Shown: positions 53,798 to 63,190, counted from the stretch's first letter. The stretch is 64,000 bases of DNA from Anaerococcus obesiensis ph10 (GCF_000311745.1 NZ_HE978531.1:418787-482786); one strand, 5' to 3'. Made by a program: numbers and translations. Notes: generated by a model from the letters alone, not told the origin.

Positions 53798-54499
53798 ATG
53801 ATTAAATTAGATTACATACCAAAAACAAATTTATATATGAAGCACGTAGAGAAATCTTATTCTTTTGGGATTGATTCAATACTACTTGCAAATTTTTCAA
53901 AAATGAAAAAAAATAAAATCTTAATTGATATTGGCTCTGGCAGTGGAATTTTATCTCTTTTTTGTTCTTCTTATTACAATTTAAGTAAAGTTTTTTCTAT
54001 CGAAATTCAAAAAGAAAAAGCTAATCTTTTAAAAGAAAATATAAAATTAAATGGAATTAATAATATTGAAGTTATAAACGATGACTTAAATAAGGTAAAT
54101 TTTCCTAATAATTTTTGTGATTATATTATTACAAATCCTCCTTATTATAAAAAGGGAGCTAATATAAAGAATGAAAAGAAAGAATTTTTATTGTCTAGGC
54201 AAGAAATTAAAATGAATCTTTCTGATATTTTTAGATTTTCTAATAAGTGCCTAAAAGATAAGGGAAAATTATTTATGATTCACAAACCCGAAAGGCTTGT
54301 TGATATTATAAAAGAAAGTGGAAACTTAAAATTGAAAAGAATAAAATTTGTTCAATCTAAGGCATTTGAAAAACCTGTTTTTATTTTAATGGAGTTTGTA
54401 AAAAATGCAAATGATGGATTAAAATTTGAAAATCCCCTTATAATATATGATGAAAATAATAATTATACAAAGGAGGTCAAAGAAATAAATGGATTATAG
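53798..54499 (+). CDS. trmN6: tRNA1(Val) adenine-37 N6-methyltransferase-like (TrmN6/YfiC)
   Basis: SAM-dependent methyltransferase of 233 residues. IDIGSGSGILSLFCSSYY is the SAM loop, SIEIQKEKANLLKENIKLNG the acidic ribose-binding strand, and IITNPPYYKKG the NPPY catalytic motif for adenine N6-methylation. The pairing with rsmI just downstream is the common Firmicute order (YabB-YabC type). The stop lies inside the rsmI start (11-base overlap). Confidence 0.9.
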   Translation: MIKLDYIPKTNLYMKHVEKSYSFGIDSILLANFSKMKKNKILIDIGSGSGILSLFCSSYYNLSKVFSIEIQKEKANLLKENIKLNGINNIEVINDDLNKVNFPNNFCDYIITNPPYYKKGANIKNEKKEFLLSRQEIKMNLSDIFRFSNKCLKDKGKLFMIHKPERLVDIIKESGNLKLKRIKFVQSKAFEKPVFILMEFVKNANDGLKFENPLIIYDENNNYTKEVKEINGL

Positions 54500-55307
54500 T
54501 ATATATTTTGTCCCAACTCCCATAGGAAATTTAGACGATATGACATTGAGAGCTATCAATGTTTTAAAAAATGTTGATATAATTGCTTGCGAAGATACAA
54601 GAGAAAGTAAAAAACTTTTAAATTATTTTGAAATAAATAAAAAACTAACTTCATATCATAAATTTAATGAAAAGCAAAAATCACAGGAAATTATTAAAAA
54701 CGCCCAAGAAGGTACAAGTTATGCAATTATAACTGACCAAGGAATGCCAGGAATTTCTGATCCAGGTCATATTCTAATTAAAGAATGCATTAAAAATAAT
54801 ATTTCTTACACAGTTTTGCCAGGTCCATCATCAATTCTTACAGGCTTAATTGCAAGTGGCTTCGATAATGATAGGTTTGCTTTTTATGGTTTTATTCCCA
54901 AAAAAAATTCTGATAAGAAAAAATTATATGAAGAGCTAAAAATTGAAAATAAAACATCAATTTTATTTGATACTCCTCACAACTTAGAAAATACAATCAA
55001 TGATTTTAAAATAGAATTTCCTAATAGAAAATTGGCGATTACCCGCGAATTAAGCAAAAAATTCGAACAATATCAAATTTTTGATATAAAAAATATAAAC
55101 ACAGATGAGCTTACTTTAAAAGGAGAATTTGTTCTTATTTTGGAAAAAAATAATGAAAATGAATCTTTAGATATTTCATCATACAAAGAACAAATTTTAC
55201 AAATGAAAAAAAATGGCGAATCAACTAAGGATATTGTAAAATCCTTGAGAAAATCCACCACTTTTTCAAAAAATGATATTTATGAATTTGTAATCAGCTT
55301 AGATTAA
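54489..55307 (+). CDS. rsmI: 16S rRNA (cytidine-1402-2'-O)-methyltransferase
   Basis: SAM-dependent rRNA methyltransferase of 272 residues. IYFVPTPIGNLDDMTLRAIN, ACEDTRESKKLL, TDQGMPGISDPGHILIKE and VLPGPSSILTGLIASG are the RsmI signatures. AAAGGAGGT lies upstream of the ATG. Its stop overlaps the dhaM stop by 4 bases (convergent genes with no room for a terminator between). Confidence 0.95.
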   Translation: MDYSIYFVPTPIGNLDDMTLRAINVLKNVDIIACEDTRESKKLLNYFEINKKLTSYHKFNEKQKSQEIIKNAQEGTSYAIITDQGMPGISDPGHILIKECIKNNISYTVLPGPSSILTGLIASGFDNDRFAFYGFIPKKNSDKKKLYEELKIENKTSILFDTPHNLENTINDFKIEFPNRKLAITRELSKKFEQYQIFDIKNINTDELTLKGEFVLILEKNNENESLDISSYKEQILQMKKNGESTKDIVKSLRKSTTFSKNDIYEFVISLD

Positions 55308-55696
55308 TTTTCTAATTTATTTACTGGATATTCTTTTAAATATTCAACTATTTTCTCCAAACTTTGTCCTGCTGATGCTTCAACAGCAATTTGAACACTT
55401 GTTTCAACAATTGGTGTTCCAGCAAGATAAACTTTGGATTTTTTTTCATCATCCAACATATCAATTGCCATTTGACAATTCATCATAGAAGAACCCAAAT
55501 CAAAAAATATAACCAAACCATCATTTGTAGCATATTCATTTATGATTTGATTAATTTCATCAAAATTTGAGCCAATATTTCCATCCTTATCTCCGCCGCT
55601 TACCAAAATATTTACATTTGGAGCCATTTGAATGAGAATTTCTCTTAAACCTTCAGCCAATTTTTTGCTGTGGCTTGCTATCAATATATTAATCAT
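55304..55696 (-). CDS. dhaM: PTS-dependent dihydroxyacetone kinase, phosphotransferase subunit DhaM
   Basis: EIIA-Man-like protein of 130 residues that passes phosphate from HPr to the ADP bound in DhaL. NILIASHSKKLAEGL contains the active His (about 9), followed by GDKDGNIGSN and FFDLGSSMMNCQMA. It consists of the EIIA domain only, without fused HPr or EI domains, so it depends on the PTS genes at 14679-16708. It overlaps dhaL by 8 bases. Confidence 0.93.
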   Translation of the reverse strand: MINILIASHSKKLAEGLREILIQMAPNVNILVSGGDKDGNIGSNFDEINQIINEYATNDGLVIFFDLGSSMMNCQMAIDMLDDEKKSKVYLAGTPIVETSVQIAVEASAGQSLEKIVEYLKEYPVNKLEN

Positions 55697-56288
55697 TCAA
55701 ATCTCCCACTATGCTTTTTATACACAAATATGAAGAATATGCGCCTGGATCAATATGTCCAATTGACCTATCCCCAAGATAGGCAGCTCTTCCTTTTCTA
55801 GCCTTAATTTCTTTTGTTTTTTCCATTTTTTCTTGTGCAATTTTAAGAATTTCATCAAAGCTTGAATCATTTTTTAAAGCCTCTGCTACAGGATATAAAA
55901 CATCAACCATAGTTTTATCTCCAACTTGAGCCTTGCCTCTCATTATTACTCCATCAACTCCGTCAGAAAAAGCTTTTGAAAATGAATTTTTATCCAATTC
56001 AATATCTCCATCAAAAACTTGAGCAAATTTCATAAAAAATGTTCCATATAATGGCCCACTAGCTCCTCCAACATTAGAAATCAAAGTCATAGCAATCTTA
56101 TTAAAAAGTGTTTTTAAATCTTTGTAATCATCATTCATGGCATCTTTCACTTTATTAAAACCTTTTGCCATATTAAAACCATGATCACCATCGCCAATTG
56201 CCCTATCAAGATCTGTCAAATATTCTTCATTTTCAATAATTATATTTGATAAAGCTATTACCTTTGACTTAACTTTTTCTATATCCAT
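55689..56288 (-). CDS. dhaL: Dihydroxyacetone kinase subunit DhaL
   Basis: ADP-binding subunit of 199 residues. LTDLDRAIGDGDHGFNMAKG holds the Mg-binding Asp residues, SNVGGASGPLYGTFFMKFAQ and the C-terminal ARKGRAAYLGDRSIGHIDPG are DhaL signatures. It begins one base after dhaK ends. Confidence 0.95.
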   Translation of the reverse strand: MDIEKVKSKVIALSNIIIENEEYLTDLDRAIGDGDHGFNMAKGFNKVKDAMNDDYKDLKTLFNKIAMTLISNVGGASGPLYGTFFMKFAQVFDGDIELDKNSFSKAFSDGVDGVIMRGKAQVGDKTMVDVLYPVAEALKNDSSFDEILKIAQEKMEKTKEIKARKGRAAYLGDRSIGHIDPGAYSSYLCIKSIVGDLND

Positions 56289-56289
56289 A

Positions 56290-57276
56290 TTAACCCCTAA
56301 CTATATCTACATTTTCTTCAAGCAATTTTAAAATTTCTTCATCAACTTTAAAAAGCGTTAATGAAAATCCAGCCATATCCATGCTTGTCATAAAATTACC
56401 CAAGAAAGTTTTTTTGATATTTATATTTCTTTCTTTCAAATAATCACTTGCAAAATTATTTACAATAAACAATTCCATTTCAGTAGTTTGACCCATGCCA
56501 TTAACCATTAAAACAAAATCTCCATCTAGATTTTCATAATCGCCAAGAATATGATCCAAAAGCTCCTTAGAAATTTCGTCAGCTGTTTTAATTTTTTCTT
56601 GTTTTACACCAGGCTCTCCATGAATTCCTACGCCAATTTCCATATCATCTTCAGACAAATCAAAACTTTCTTTTCCAGAAATAGGATTTATGCAAGCCTT
56701 AGTAGCCATGCCCATTGATTTAATATTTTTTACAATTTTTTCAGCCATAGCTTTCATTTCTTCCAAACTTTTTCCACTTCTTGCCATAGCTCCCAAAACC
56801 TTATGAACAAAAATTGTTCCAGCGATTCCTCTTCTACCTGTTGTGTATGTGGAATCTTCAACTGCCACATCATCATTTACGATAATATAATCAACATTAA
56901 TTCCTTCCATCTCTGCCATATCTTTTGCCATTTCAAAATTCATGACATCTCCAGTATAATTTTTAATTACCATAAATACACCTTCGCCAGAATCCGCAAG
57001 TTTTATAGCTTCTAAAACTTGATCTGGAGTTGGAGAAGTAAAAATTTCTCCGCAAATTGCACAATCAAGCATTCCATCTCCGACATATCCAGCATGAGCA
57101 GGCTCATGTCCACTTCCACCACCAGAAATTAAACCAACTTTTCCTTTAATGGGAAGATCTTTTCTGTAAACTATTTTTAACTCTTCATTAATTTTTACCT
57201 TGTCCTCATTAGCCTTTTGAAGACCATTTAGCATTTGACTTATGATTTTATCCTTGTCATTAATTATTTTTTTCAT
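56290..57276 (-). CDS. dhaK: Dihydroxyacetone kinase subunit DhaK
   Basis: Binds dihydroxyacetone covalently and phosphorylates it with DhaL. KVGLISGGGSGHEPAHAGYV is the substrate loop, VMVIKNYTGDVMNFEMA and EIGVGIHGEPGV (substrate-binding His) are typical. I start at the ATG at 57276 with AAGGTGG upstream, giving about 328 residues; the longer frame has no such site. No glycerol dehydrogenase gene adjoins the operon, so the source of dihydroxyacetone lies elsewhere. Confidence 0.94.
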   Translation of the reverse strand: MKKIINDKDKIISQMLNGLQKANEDKVKINEELKIVYRKDLPIKGKVGLISGGGSGHEPAHAGYVGDGMLDCAICGEIFTSPTPDQVLEAIKLADSGEGVFMVIKNYTGDVMNFEMAKDMAEMEGINVDYIIVNDDVAVEDSTYTTGRRGIAGTIFVHKVLGAMARSGKSLEEMKAMAEKIVKNIKSMGMATKACINPISGKESFDLSEDDMEIGVGIHGEPGVKQEKIKTADEISKELLDHILGDYENLDGDFVLMVNGMGQTTEMELFIVNNFASDYLKERNINIKKTFLGNFMTSMDMAGFSLTLFKVDEEILKLLEENVDIVRG

Positions 57277-57788
57277 ACAAACCACCTTTCTTAATAAAAA
57301 TATACCCAAATAAAAAATTTTTATGGTTATTATTTCTCAATACTAGGAAGTGCTTATGGAAAATTTAATTTACTTAATTTAAAAAATCCATTCAAAATCT
57401 AATCTTTAAATCCTAAAAATCAAGTCAATTTAAATTTTTCGATTTATTTAGAAGTCTGATATTAAAATTATGACATTGATTGAAATTTAAATTTTAAATT
57501 TAGTGTGGAAATTCATCTATACTATGAAAAAAATTTTCTTATTTAATTTATTTCAAAATTAATTATCCTGCTTGTAAAATTATAATATTTGATTTTTCAA
57601 ATTGCTATTTTTAAATTTACAAAGTAGAGTTTTTCGGATAAATTTTTTTTATTTAACGTTTTGCTTGTCATTTATTCCCATATATTTTTAATTTGAAAAT
57701 TTTTCTTTCGTTAAAATTTTTTTACTTTGAAAAGTATTTAATTTTCAATATTTTTTTATTTTATTTAAAAAAATTCTTAAAAAAATGC
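57277..57788. other. AT-rich intergenic region, no gene seen
   Basis: About 510 bases between dhaK and the flavodoxin promoter. It is extremely AT-rich with many short poly-A and poly-T runs. I find no convincing ORF, RNA fold or repeat. It presumably contains the dhaK promoter, but no clear consensus is visible. Confidence 0.6.
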
Positions 57789-57844
57789 TTGACAATATTT
57801 TTACAAGTATGTATTATTATCTTAGATATTGATATAGGTTATCA
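57789..57844 (+). promoter_or_regulatory. Flavodoxin promoter with Fur-box-like operator
   Basis: -35 TTGACA (57789-57794), 17-base spacer, -10 TATTAT (57812-57817). Just after the start point lies TGATATAGGTTATCA (57830-57844). This matches 11 of the 14 fixed positions of the 7-1-7 Fur consensus, and its flanks extend the inverted repeat. Flavodoxin is a classic iron-starvation substitute for ferredoxin, and a Fur-family gene is at 42151-42600. Confidence 0.68.
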
Positions 57845-57882
57845 GTATCAAAGAAAAATTTAAAATTTTTAAGGAGAAATTT

Positions 57883-58317
57883 ATGAAAAAAATTGCTATT
57901 GTTTATTGGTCAGGTACTGGTAACACAGAAGCTATGGCTAATGAAATTGCAGAAGAACTTAAAAAAAATGATGTAGAAATTGAATTATTAGATCCAAATT
58001 CTTTTACAAAGGACTCAATTGATTCTTTTGATGGATTTGCATTTGGTTGTCCTGCTATGGGAAGTGAAGAATTGGAAGAAACTGAATTTGAACCTATGTT
58101 TGAAAGTATTGAAAAAGAACTTTCTAACAAACCTGTTTTAATTTTTGGATCTTACCAATGGGCTGATGGCGAATGGATGGAAATTTGGCAAGATAGATGC
58201 AAGGAAGATGGAATAAATCTTGTAAGAGATGGTCTAATTGCTTATGATAGTCCAGATGATGAAGCTTTAAGCGAATGTAGAAAGGCGGCATTAGATTTAT
58301 CTAAAGCCATAGGTTAA
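57883..58317 (+). CDS. Short-chain flavodoxin
   Basis: FMN-binding electron carrier of 144 residues. IVYWSGTGNTEAMANEIAE is the phosphate-binding loop, FAFGCPAMGSEELEETEFEP the isoalloxazine loop, and FGSYQWADGEWMEIWQDR the second one, as in clostridial flavodoxins. AAGGAG precedes the ATG. A Fur-box-like site in its promoter suggests iron repression. The DUF3793 gene follows after 4 bases. Confidence 0.95.
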   Translation: MKKIAIVYWSGTGNTEAMANEIAEELKKNDVEIELLDPNSFTKDSIDSFDGFAFGCPAMGSEELEETEFEPMFESIEKELSNKPVLIFGSYQWADGEWMEIWQDRCKEDGINLVRDGLIAYDSPDDEALSECRKAALDLSKAIG

Positions 58318-58321
58318 TTTT

Positions 58322-58867
58322 ATGAACGAAGAATTGTTAATTGATTACGCATCACAAACTTTAGCGAATCAAAAACTTGCTAATTTATTTACTTTTAAAA
58401 ATTCTGAAAATATTGATATAGAAAAGATGGTTTTTGAGTGGAATGAAATACTTAATGAAAAAAATATGTACGTGGAAATACTTAATAACAATAAATCTTC
58501 CGCCCAAATTTATGCATACAGACCTCACAAGCTAAAATACGTATTAAATGAAACAAAAACAAAAACTCTCCTAAGTAAATTGGGTTATAATACCAATGAC
58601 TTAAATCAATGCATAAACCATCTAAAATTCAGATTTAAAAAAGAAAATTTCCCACATGAAATTGGTATTTTTTTAGGCTATCCTTTTGAAGATGTTATGG
58701 GATTTATTGAGAATAAGGGAAATAAATTTCTAATAAATGGATATTGGAAAGTCTATGCCAATGAAGATAAAAAAATAAAAATCTTTAATAACTACAATAA
58801 AATTAAAAAATCTTATAAAATCTTATTTAACCGTTACAAAAACATAAGCCAACTTTGTGTAAATTAA
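58322..58867 (+). CDS. DUF3793 family protein
   Basis: Cytosolic protein of 181 residues. FPHEIGIFLGYPFEDVMGFI and the following GYWKVYANEDKKIKIFNNY are the DUF3793 signature. The family has no known function but recurs next to flavodoxins in anaerobic Firmicutes, often with iron transport, so an iron or heme link is plausible. It would be co-transcribed with the flavodoxin. Confidence 0.88.
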   Translation: MNEELLIDYASQTLANQKLANLFTFKNSENIDIEKMVFEWNEILNEKNMYVEILNNNKSSAQIYAYRPHKLKYVLNETKTKTLLSKLGYNTNDLNQCINHLKFRFKKENFPHEIGIFLGYPFEDVMGFIENKGNKFLINGYWKVYANEDKKIKIFNNYNKIKKSYKILFNRYKNISQLCVN

Positions 58868-58897
58868 CAATTCTTTAAAATTATATTAACCTACTAA

Positions 58898-59036
58898 AAA
58901 GGGATTGTTGTAAAAATAGATAATCTTTTAATTTTAGAAAACTCTTTTAGGAAATTTTCCTAGCTAATCTAGAAAAATTTCCTTTGAGTTGTTCTAAATA
59001 TTTTAAGATTTGTAATCTATTTACAACAATCCCTTT
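58898..59036. repeat. Long foldback (MITE-like) palindromic element
   Basis: A 139-base near-complete inverted repeat. The outer arms AAAGGGATTGTTGTAAA and TTTACAACAATCCCTTT are perfect, followed inward by AATAGAT/ATCTATT, AATCTT/AAGATT, ACTC/GAGT and AGGAAATTTT/AAAAATTTCCT. The right arm forms the last codons of the HAD phosphatase gene. The pattern resembles a miniature foldback element used as a bidirectional terminator. No target-site duplication is clear. Confidence 0.68.
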
Positions 59037-59626
59037 ATTTTTAATAAATCACTGATTCTTTCAATTTTATAATCTGATAGGTCTCCCTCACTTTCTTTAC
59101 CATAGCCGTATTTTGCAAAAATGGATATATTATTATTTAGAAAACCAGCTTTTATATCGGATAGCCTATCTCCCACCATTATAAAATTATTAATTTTATT
59201 TATTCTTATTATTTCTGCTTTTGATTTGTAATTGTAATCTTCTCCTACTAAATATTTACTAAAATATAAATCAAGATCATAGATTTTTCTTGCATTTTCT
59301 ATATATTTTTTTGTACAAGAAGATAAAATTATAAGTTCGTGTTTTTCTTTTAGGAAATTTAATACTTTTTCTGTTTTTTCATATAAACTACCAAAATCTT
59401 TCATATTTTCTATCATAAAATCCCCTGTTATTTTTATTAATTTTTCTTTATCGTAGGAATCGTCTAGAAAATCATCCCAAATTTTTCTTGGTGGATCTCC
59501 AAGATATGATTTTGGATCAAGATTTGGTTTTTTTATTTTATATTTTTTTAAAGTATCATAAAATGCTTTTTCATAAATTTCGTCACTTTTATGGATAGTT
59601 CCATCAAAGTCAAAAATTATTTTCAT
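59021..59626 (-). CDS. HAD-family phosphatase in the riboflavin operon
   Basis: Hydrolase of 201 residues. [18 protein letters not shown] is motif I with nucleophile Asp, [14 protein letters not shown] motif II, and [17 protein letters not shown] motif IV with its metal-binding Asp; a small helical cap follows motif I. It overlaps ribH by 4 bases, so it probably supplies the phosphatase that dephosphorylates the pyrimidine phosphate intermediate, a step done by HAD enzymes in other bacteria. That role is inferred from position. The last codons come from the foldback element. Confidence 0.82.
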   Translation of the reverse strand: MKIIFDFDGTIHKSDEIYEKAFYDTLKKYKIKKPNLDPKSYLGDPPRKIWDDFLDDSYDKEKLIKITGDFMIENMKDFGSLYEKTEKVLNFLKEKHELIILSSCTKKYIENARKIYDLDLYFSKYLVGEDYNYKSKAEIIRINKINNFIMVGDRLSDIKAGFLNNNISIFAKYGYGKESEGDLSDYKIERISDLLKIKGLL

Positions 59627-60081
59627 ATAAGATCCATTAGATTTGCCATTTCTATTGCAGAAATTGCTGCATCACTTCCTTTATTTCCAGCTTTTGTTCC
59701 TGCTCTTTGAACAGCTTGTTCTATTGTATCTGTTGTAACAACTCCAAAAATAATTGGCTTTCCGCTTTCAAGTGATACATTTGCAATTCCTTTTGAAACT
59801 TCTGAGCAAACATAATCATAATGAGAAGTATCTCCTCTTATAACTGCTCCCAAACAAATTACAGCATCATAATCTTTGTGAGCTAATTTTTTTGCAGCAA
59901 GAGGGATTTCAAAAGCTCCAGGAACTCTTACAAGTTCTATTTCTTCATCTTTTACTTCATGTCTTTTTAATGTATCAAGACAGCCTTCTACAAGCCTATC
60001 TGTTATAAAATGATTAAATCTTGCAACAACAATTGCATATTTTTTACCATTTGAAACTAAATTTGCACTATATTCTTTCAT
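59623..60081 (-). CDS. ribH: 6,7-dimethyl-8-ribityllumazine synthase
   Basis: Penultimate enzyme of riboflavin synthesis, 152 residues, normal length. [53 protein letters not shown] with the catalytic His, and [17 protein letters not shown] are all conserved. It lies directly after ribBA and overlaps the HAD gene. Confidence 0.97.
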   Translation of the reverse strand: MKEYSANLVSNGKKYAIVVARFNHFITDRLVEGCLDTLKRHEVKDEEIELVRVPGAFEIPLAAKKLAHKDYDAVICLGAVIRGDTSHYDYVCSEVSKGIANVSLESGKPIIFGVVTTDTIEQAVQRAGTKAGNKGSDAAISAIEMANLMDLI

Positions 60082-61296
60082 TTATCTCTCCTTAAATTCT
60101 CTTAAATCGTGACCCATTCTGTCAGCTTTTGTTTTTAAATAAATTCTATCTATATGATTTGAATGAATTTCTATTGGAACTCTTTTATTAACTTTAATAT
60201 TATATTTTTCCACTTGTTCGATTTTATCAGGATTATTTGTGAGCAAGTCAATTGATTTCACTCCCAATTCTTTCAACATAAGACAAGCTATTTTATAATT
60301 TCTCAAGTCTGGTGCAAAGCCAAGTTTTATATTTGCATCTACTGTATCATAACCTTCTTCTTGAAGATGATAAGCTTTTATTTTATTAAATAAACCAATT
60401 CCTCTTCCTTCTTGTCTTAAATATAAAATAATTCCTTCTCCTTTTTCATCAATCATCTCCATTGCCTTGTGAAGTTGATTTCCACAATCACACCTGTTTG
60501 ATGAAAACACATCCCCAGTCAAACATTCAGAGTGAATTCTAGTTAAAATATTTTCTCCATCAATCTTGCCTTTGATTAAAGCTAAGTGTTCTTTTTTTTC
60601 AACTTTGTCATAAAAACTTATGGCTTTAAATTTTCCGTGATCTGTTGGTAGATTGATAATATTTGTTTTTTCCAAAAAATTTTCTTCATTTTTTGAAAAA
60701 TCCAAATTGTTTTCTTTTATATATTTTTTTATCTCAGCAACACTTGTCATTTTCATTCCAAGTTTTTGAGCAAGCTCTACTACTGCTTTTCCTCTTAGCA
60801 TGTGACCATCATCAGCCATAATTTCACAGCATAAACCAATTTCTTTTAAATTTGCAATTTTCATCAAATCAATTGTAGCTTCTGTGTGGCCTTCTCTTAC
60901 CAAAACTCCTCTATCTTTTGCAATAAGTGGAAAAACATGGCCAGGTCTTCTAAAATCACTTGCTTTTGTATTATTATCTGCAAGTGCCCTTATAGTTTGT
61001 GCTCTTTCAAATGCTGAAATTCCTGTTTCTGTATCAACATGGTCAATTGAAACTGTAAAGGCTGTTTCGTGATTGTCAGTATTATTTTTAACCATCATTT
61101 CTAGGTCAAATTGTCTAGCAATATTTTTACCAATCGGTGTGCAAATCAAACCTCTTGCATATTTTGCCATAATATTAATCATCTCGCCTGTAACTTTTTC
61201 TCCAGCACAGATCATATCGGCTTCATTTTCCCTATTTTCATCATCAGTTACTATAATTATTTCGTTATTTTGTAATGCTTTTATTATCTCTTCCAT
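60082..61296 (-). CDS. ribBA: Bifunctional 3,4-dihydroxy-2-butanone 4-phosphate synthase / GTP cyclohydrolase II
   Basis: Two-domain enzyme of 404 residues. RibB (about 1-200): VTDDENRENEADMICAGE, FRRPGHVFPLIAKDRGVLVR, EGHTEATIDLMKIA. RibA (about 205-400): RIHSECLTGDVFSSNRCDCG with the three zinc Cys, RQEGRGIGLFNKIKAY and LTNNPDKIEQVE. All catalytic segments are intact in both halves. It starts 5 bases after ribE ends. Confidence 0.97.
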   Translation of the reverse strand: MEEIIKALQNNEIIIVTDDENRENEADMICAGEKVTGEMINIMAKYARGLICTPIGKNIARQFDLEMMVKNNTDNHETAFTVSIDHVDTETGISAFERAQTIRALADNNTKASDFRRPGHVFPLIAKDRGVLVREGHTEATIDLMKIANLKEIGLCCEIMADDGHMLRGKAVVELAQKLGMKMTSVAEIKKYIKENNLDFSKNEENFLEKTNIINLPTDHGKFKAISFYDKVEKKEHLALIKGKIDGENILTRIHSECLTGDVFSSNRCDCGNQLHKAMEMIDEKGEGIILYLRQEGRGIGLFNKIKAYHLQEEGYDTVDANIKLGFAPDLRNYKIACLMLKELGVKSIDLLTNNPDKIEQVEKYNIKVNKRVPIEIHSNHIDRIYLKTKADRMGHDLREFKER

Positions 61297-61301
61297 ATTT
61301 T

Positions 61302-61925
61302 TTAAAAACCATTTTCCAATAAAAAGTTTTTATCCAACCTTTCTTCTTTTTTATTTGCCATAGATTTTCGGATAAATCTATTTATAATATCAGTTTCAAT
61401 ATTTATTTCATCGCCAATTTTTTTGTATTTAAAATTTGTTCTTTCTATTGTTTCTGGAATAAGTGATACCTCAAAACTTGTAATTTTATCATCAGAAACA
61501 GTAAGAGAAATTCCATCAAGAGCAACTGAGCCTTTTTTCACAATCAAAGAGCAAATTTCTGGACTTGCTGAAATTGTATAAACATTTTTATTTATATTTT
61601 TAATTTTCCCAACCCCATCAACATGCCCTTGAACAATATGACCATCAAGCCTATCAGAAAGCCTCAAAGCCCTTTCAAGATTTACATTTTTATTTACAAT
61701 TGACCTATCAAATTTAGTCATTTTTAAACTTTCATTCATAAGATCCGCCTTGTAAGTTTCATCAGTAATTTCTGTTACTGTAAGGCAAACCCCATCAGTC
61801 ATAATAGAATCTCCAAGTTTTGTATCTTCCAAAACAATACTAGCTTGAACTTCAATTTGAACATGGTCATTAATTTTTTTAAAAGAAATAACCTTGCCCA
61901 TTTCCTCAGATATTCCAGTGAACAT
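61302..61925 (-). CDS. ribE: Riboflavin synthase alpha subunit
   Basis: Forms riboflavin from two lumazines. About 207 residues made of two lumazine-binding half repeats: MFTGISEEMGKV... with SIMTDGVCLTVTEI, and VQGHVDGVGKI with GSVALDGISLTVSD. The ATG at 61925 has GAGG 6 bases upstream; the longer frame begins at a TTG inside ribD. It overlaps the ribD end by about 20 bases. Confidence 0.95.
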   Translation of the reverse strand: MFTGISEEMGKVISFKKINDHVQIEVQASIVLEDTKLGDSIMTDGVCLTVTEITDETYKADLMNESLKMTKFDRSIVNKNVNLERALRLSDRLDGHIVQGHVDGVGKIKNINKNVYTISASPEICSLIVKKGSVALDGISLTVSDDKITSFEVSLIPETIERTNFKYKKIGDEINIETDIINRFIRKSMANKKEERLDKNFLLENGF

Positions 61926-62984
61926 TTTTAGCCTCAATCATAATATCATTATCAAATCTTTTCACATCTTCAATCTCAAACTCATAAGCATCCTTAATTT
62001 TATCTACTCCCCTTCCATAGAAAGAAGATTTAGAATCAAAACCACTAATTATTTTAGGCGAAATAAATTCATAAATTTTATCAACCAAGCCTTCTTCTAA
62101 AAATCCATAATTAAGACTTGAGCCACCCTCAACCAAAATCGAACCGATTTTCATTTGGTAAAGTTTATTTGCCAAATCATTTAAATCAACATGATTATTT
62201 TTCATTTTACATTTAATTATATTTAAATCAGGATTATTAGAGGCCTTGCAAGTTGCTATATAAGTTTTTTATCACTTTTTAAATTAAAAATCTTATAAGA
62301 CATATAATCTTTTTCAATTTCAAGATTAGTATCCACAATAATTCTTACAGGATCAACTCCGTTTTCAATCCTTGAATTTAAAGATGGATTGTCCTTAATC
62401 AAAGTATTTTTTCCAACAATTATTGCATCATAATCACTTCTTAATTCATGAACATAAGCTCTTGATGATTCATTAGAAATCCACTTAGAATCATTAATAT
62501 TAGAAGAAATTTTACCATCCAAAGTTTGAGCAAATTTTAATGCAATAAGAGGTCTGTTATATTTTATATTAAAGAAAAATTTTTCATTTAATTTTTTTCC
62601 TTCATCTTCAAGTAAACCCGTAACAACTTCAATATTGTTATCTTTTAAAACTTTAAGACCATCGACCTTTGGATTAGTATCAATATTTGAAATAATAACT
62701 TTTTTAATATTTCTTTTAATAATTTCCAAAGTACAAGGACCTTGTTTGCCCCAATGAGAACAAGGTTCCAAATTCACATACAAAATCGCTCCATCACAAT
62801 CACTTTTCAAATTATTAAAACAATCAACTTCCGCATGAGTTTTTCCATACTCATGATGAAAACCTGTAGAAATAATTTTATTATCTTTTACAAGCACAGC
62901 ACCAACAAGAGGATTAGTTAAAGTTTTTCCTCTCGCTTTTTTTGCAAGTTCAAAACATTTTCTCATATAGTATTTATCATTCAT
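61906..62984 (-). CDS. ribD: Bifunctional riboflavin deaminase/reductase RibD, frameshifted
   Basis: First gene of the rib operon. The deaminase half has THAEVDCFNNL and NLEPCSHWGKQGPCTLEI (zinc ligands His, Cys, Cys); the reductase half begins ALKFAQTLDGKISSNINDS and continues in another frame as GSILVEGGSSLNYGFLEEG. One extra A in the A6 run at 62265-62270 joins them as SDKKTYIATCKASNNPDLNI, giving 359 residues, the normal RibD length. The shift lies in the reductase domain. With the rest of the operon intact, error or slippage seems more likely than loss. Confidence 0.9.
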
Positions 62985-63010
62985 CTTGCCTCCTCCACAA
63001 TTCTTGGCAA

Positions 63011-63038
63011 AAGAAAAAGTCCCTTCCAGGGACCTTGA
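63011..63038 (-). terminator. Riboswitch-controlled terminator before ribD
   Basis: Minus strand AAGGTCCCTGGAAGGGACTT hairpin (GTCCC/GGGAC, 63019-63037) followed by TTTTTCTTTT. It lies between the FMN aptamer and ribD, the usual place for the expression-platform terminator. Confidence 0.87.
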
Positions 63039-63061
63039 TTATTTCAAAAGAAAAATTAAAA

Positions 63062-63170
63062 ATCTTCTCTCATCCAGACTATACTGTCGGTATAGGAATT
63101 TCACCTATTCAGCAAAAAGCTCGCGGACTTTACCGCCGGTGGGGAATCACACCCCGCCCTGAAGAATTGT
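63062..63170 (-). promoter_or_regulatory. FMN riboswitch (RFN element)
   Basis: Minus strand shows the RFN aptamer: TTCAGGGCGGGGTGTGATTC, CCCACCGGCGGTAAAGTC, CGCGAGC, TGAATAGGTGAAATTCCTA, ACCGACAGTATAGTCTGGAT and GAGAGAAGA in order, forming the six-helix junction. FMN binding would favour the downstream terminator and reduce riboflavin gene expression. Confidence 0.97.
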
Positions 63171-63190
63171 GTTATTTTATTTACACTTTT

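Noticed and set aside
57277-57788. A short gene or RNA in the gap after dhaK
   Set aside because: Only short frames with poly-A/T content and no ribosome-binding site are present, and I find no stable fold.
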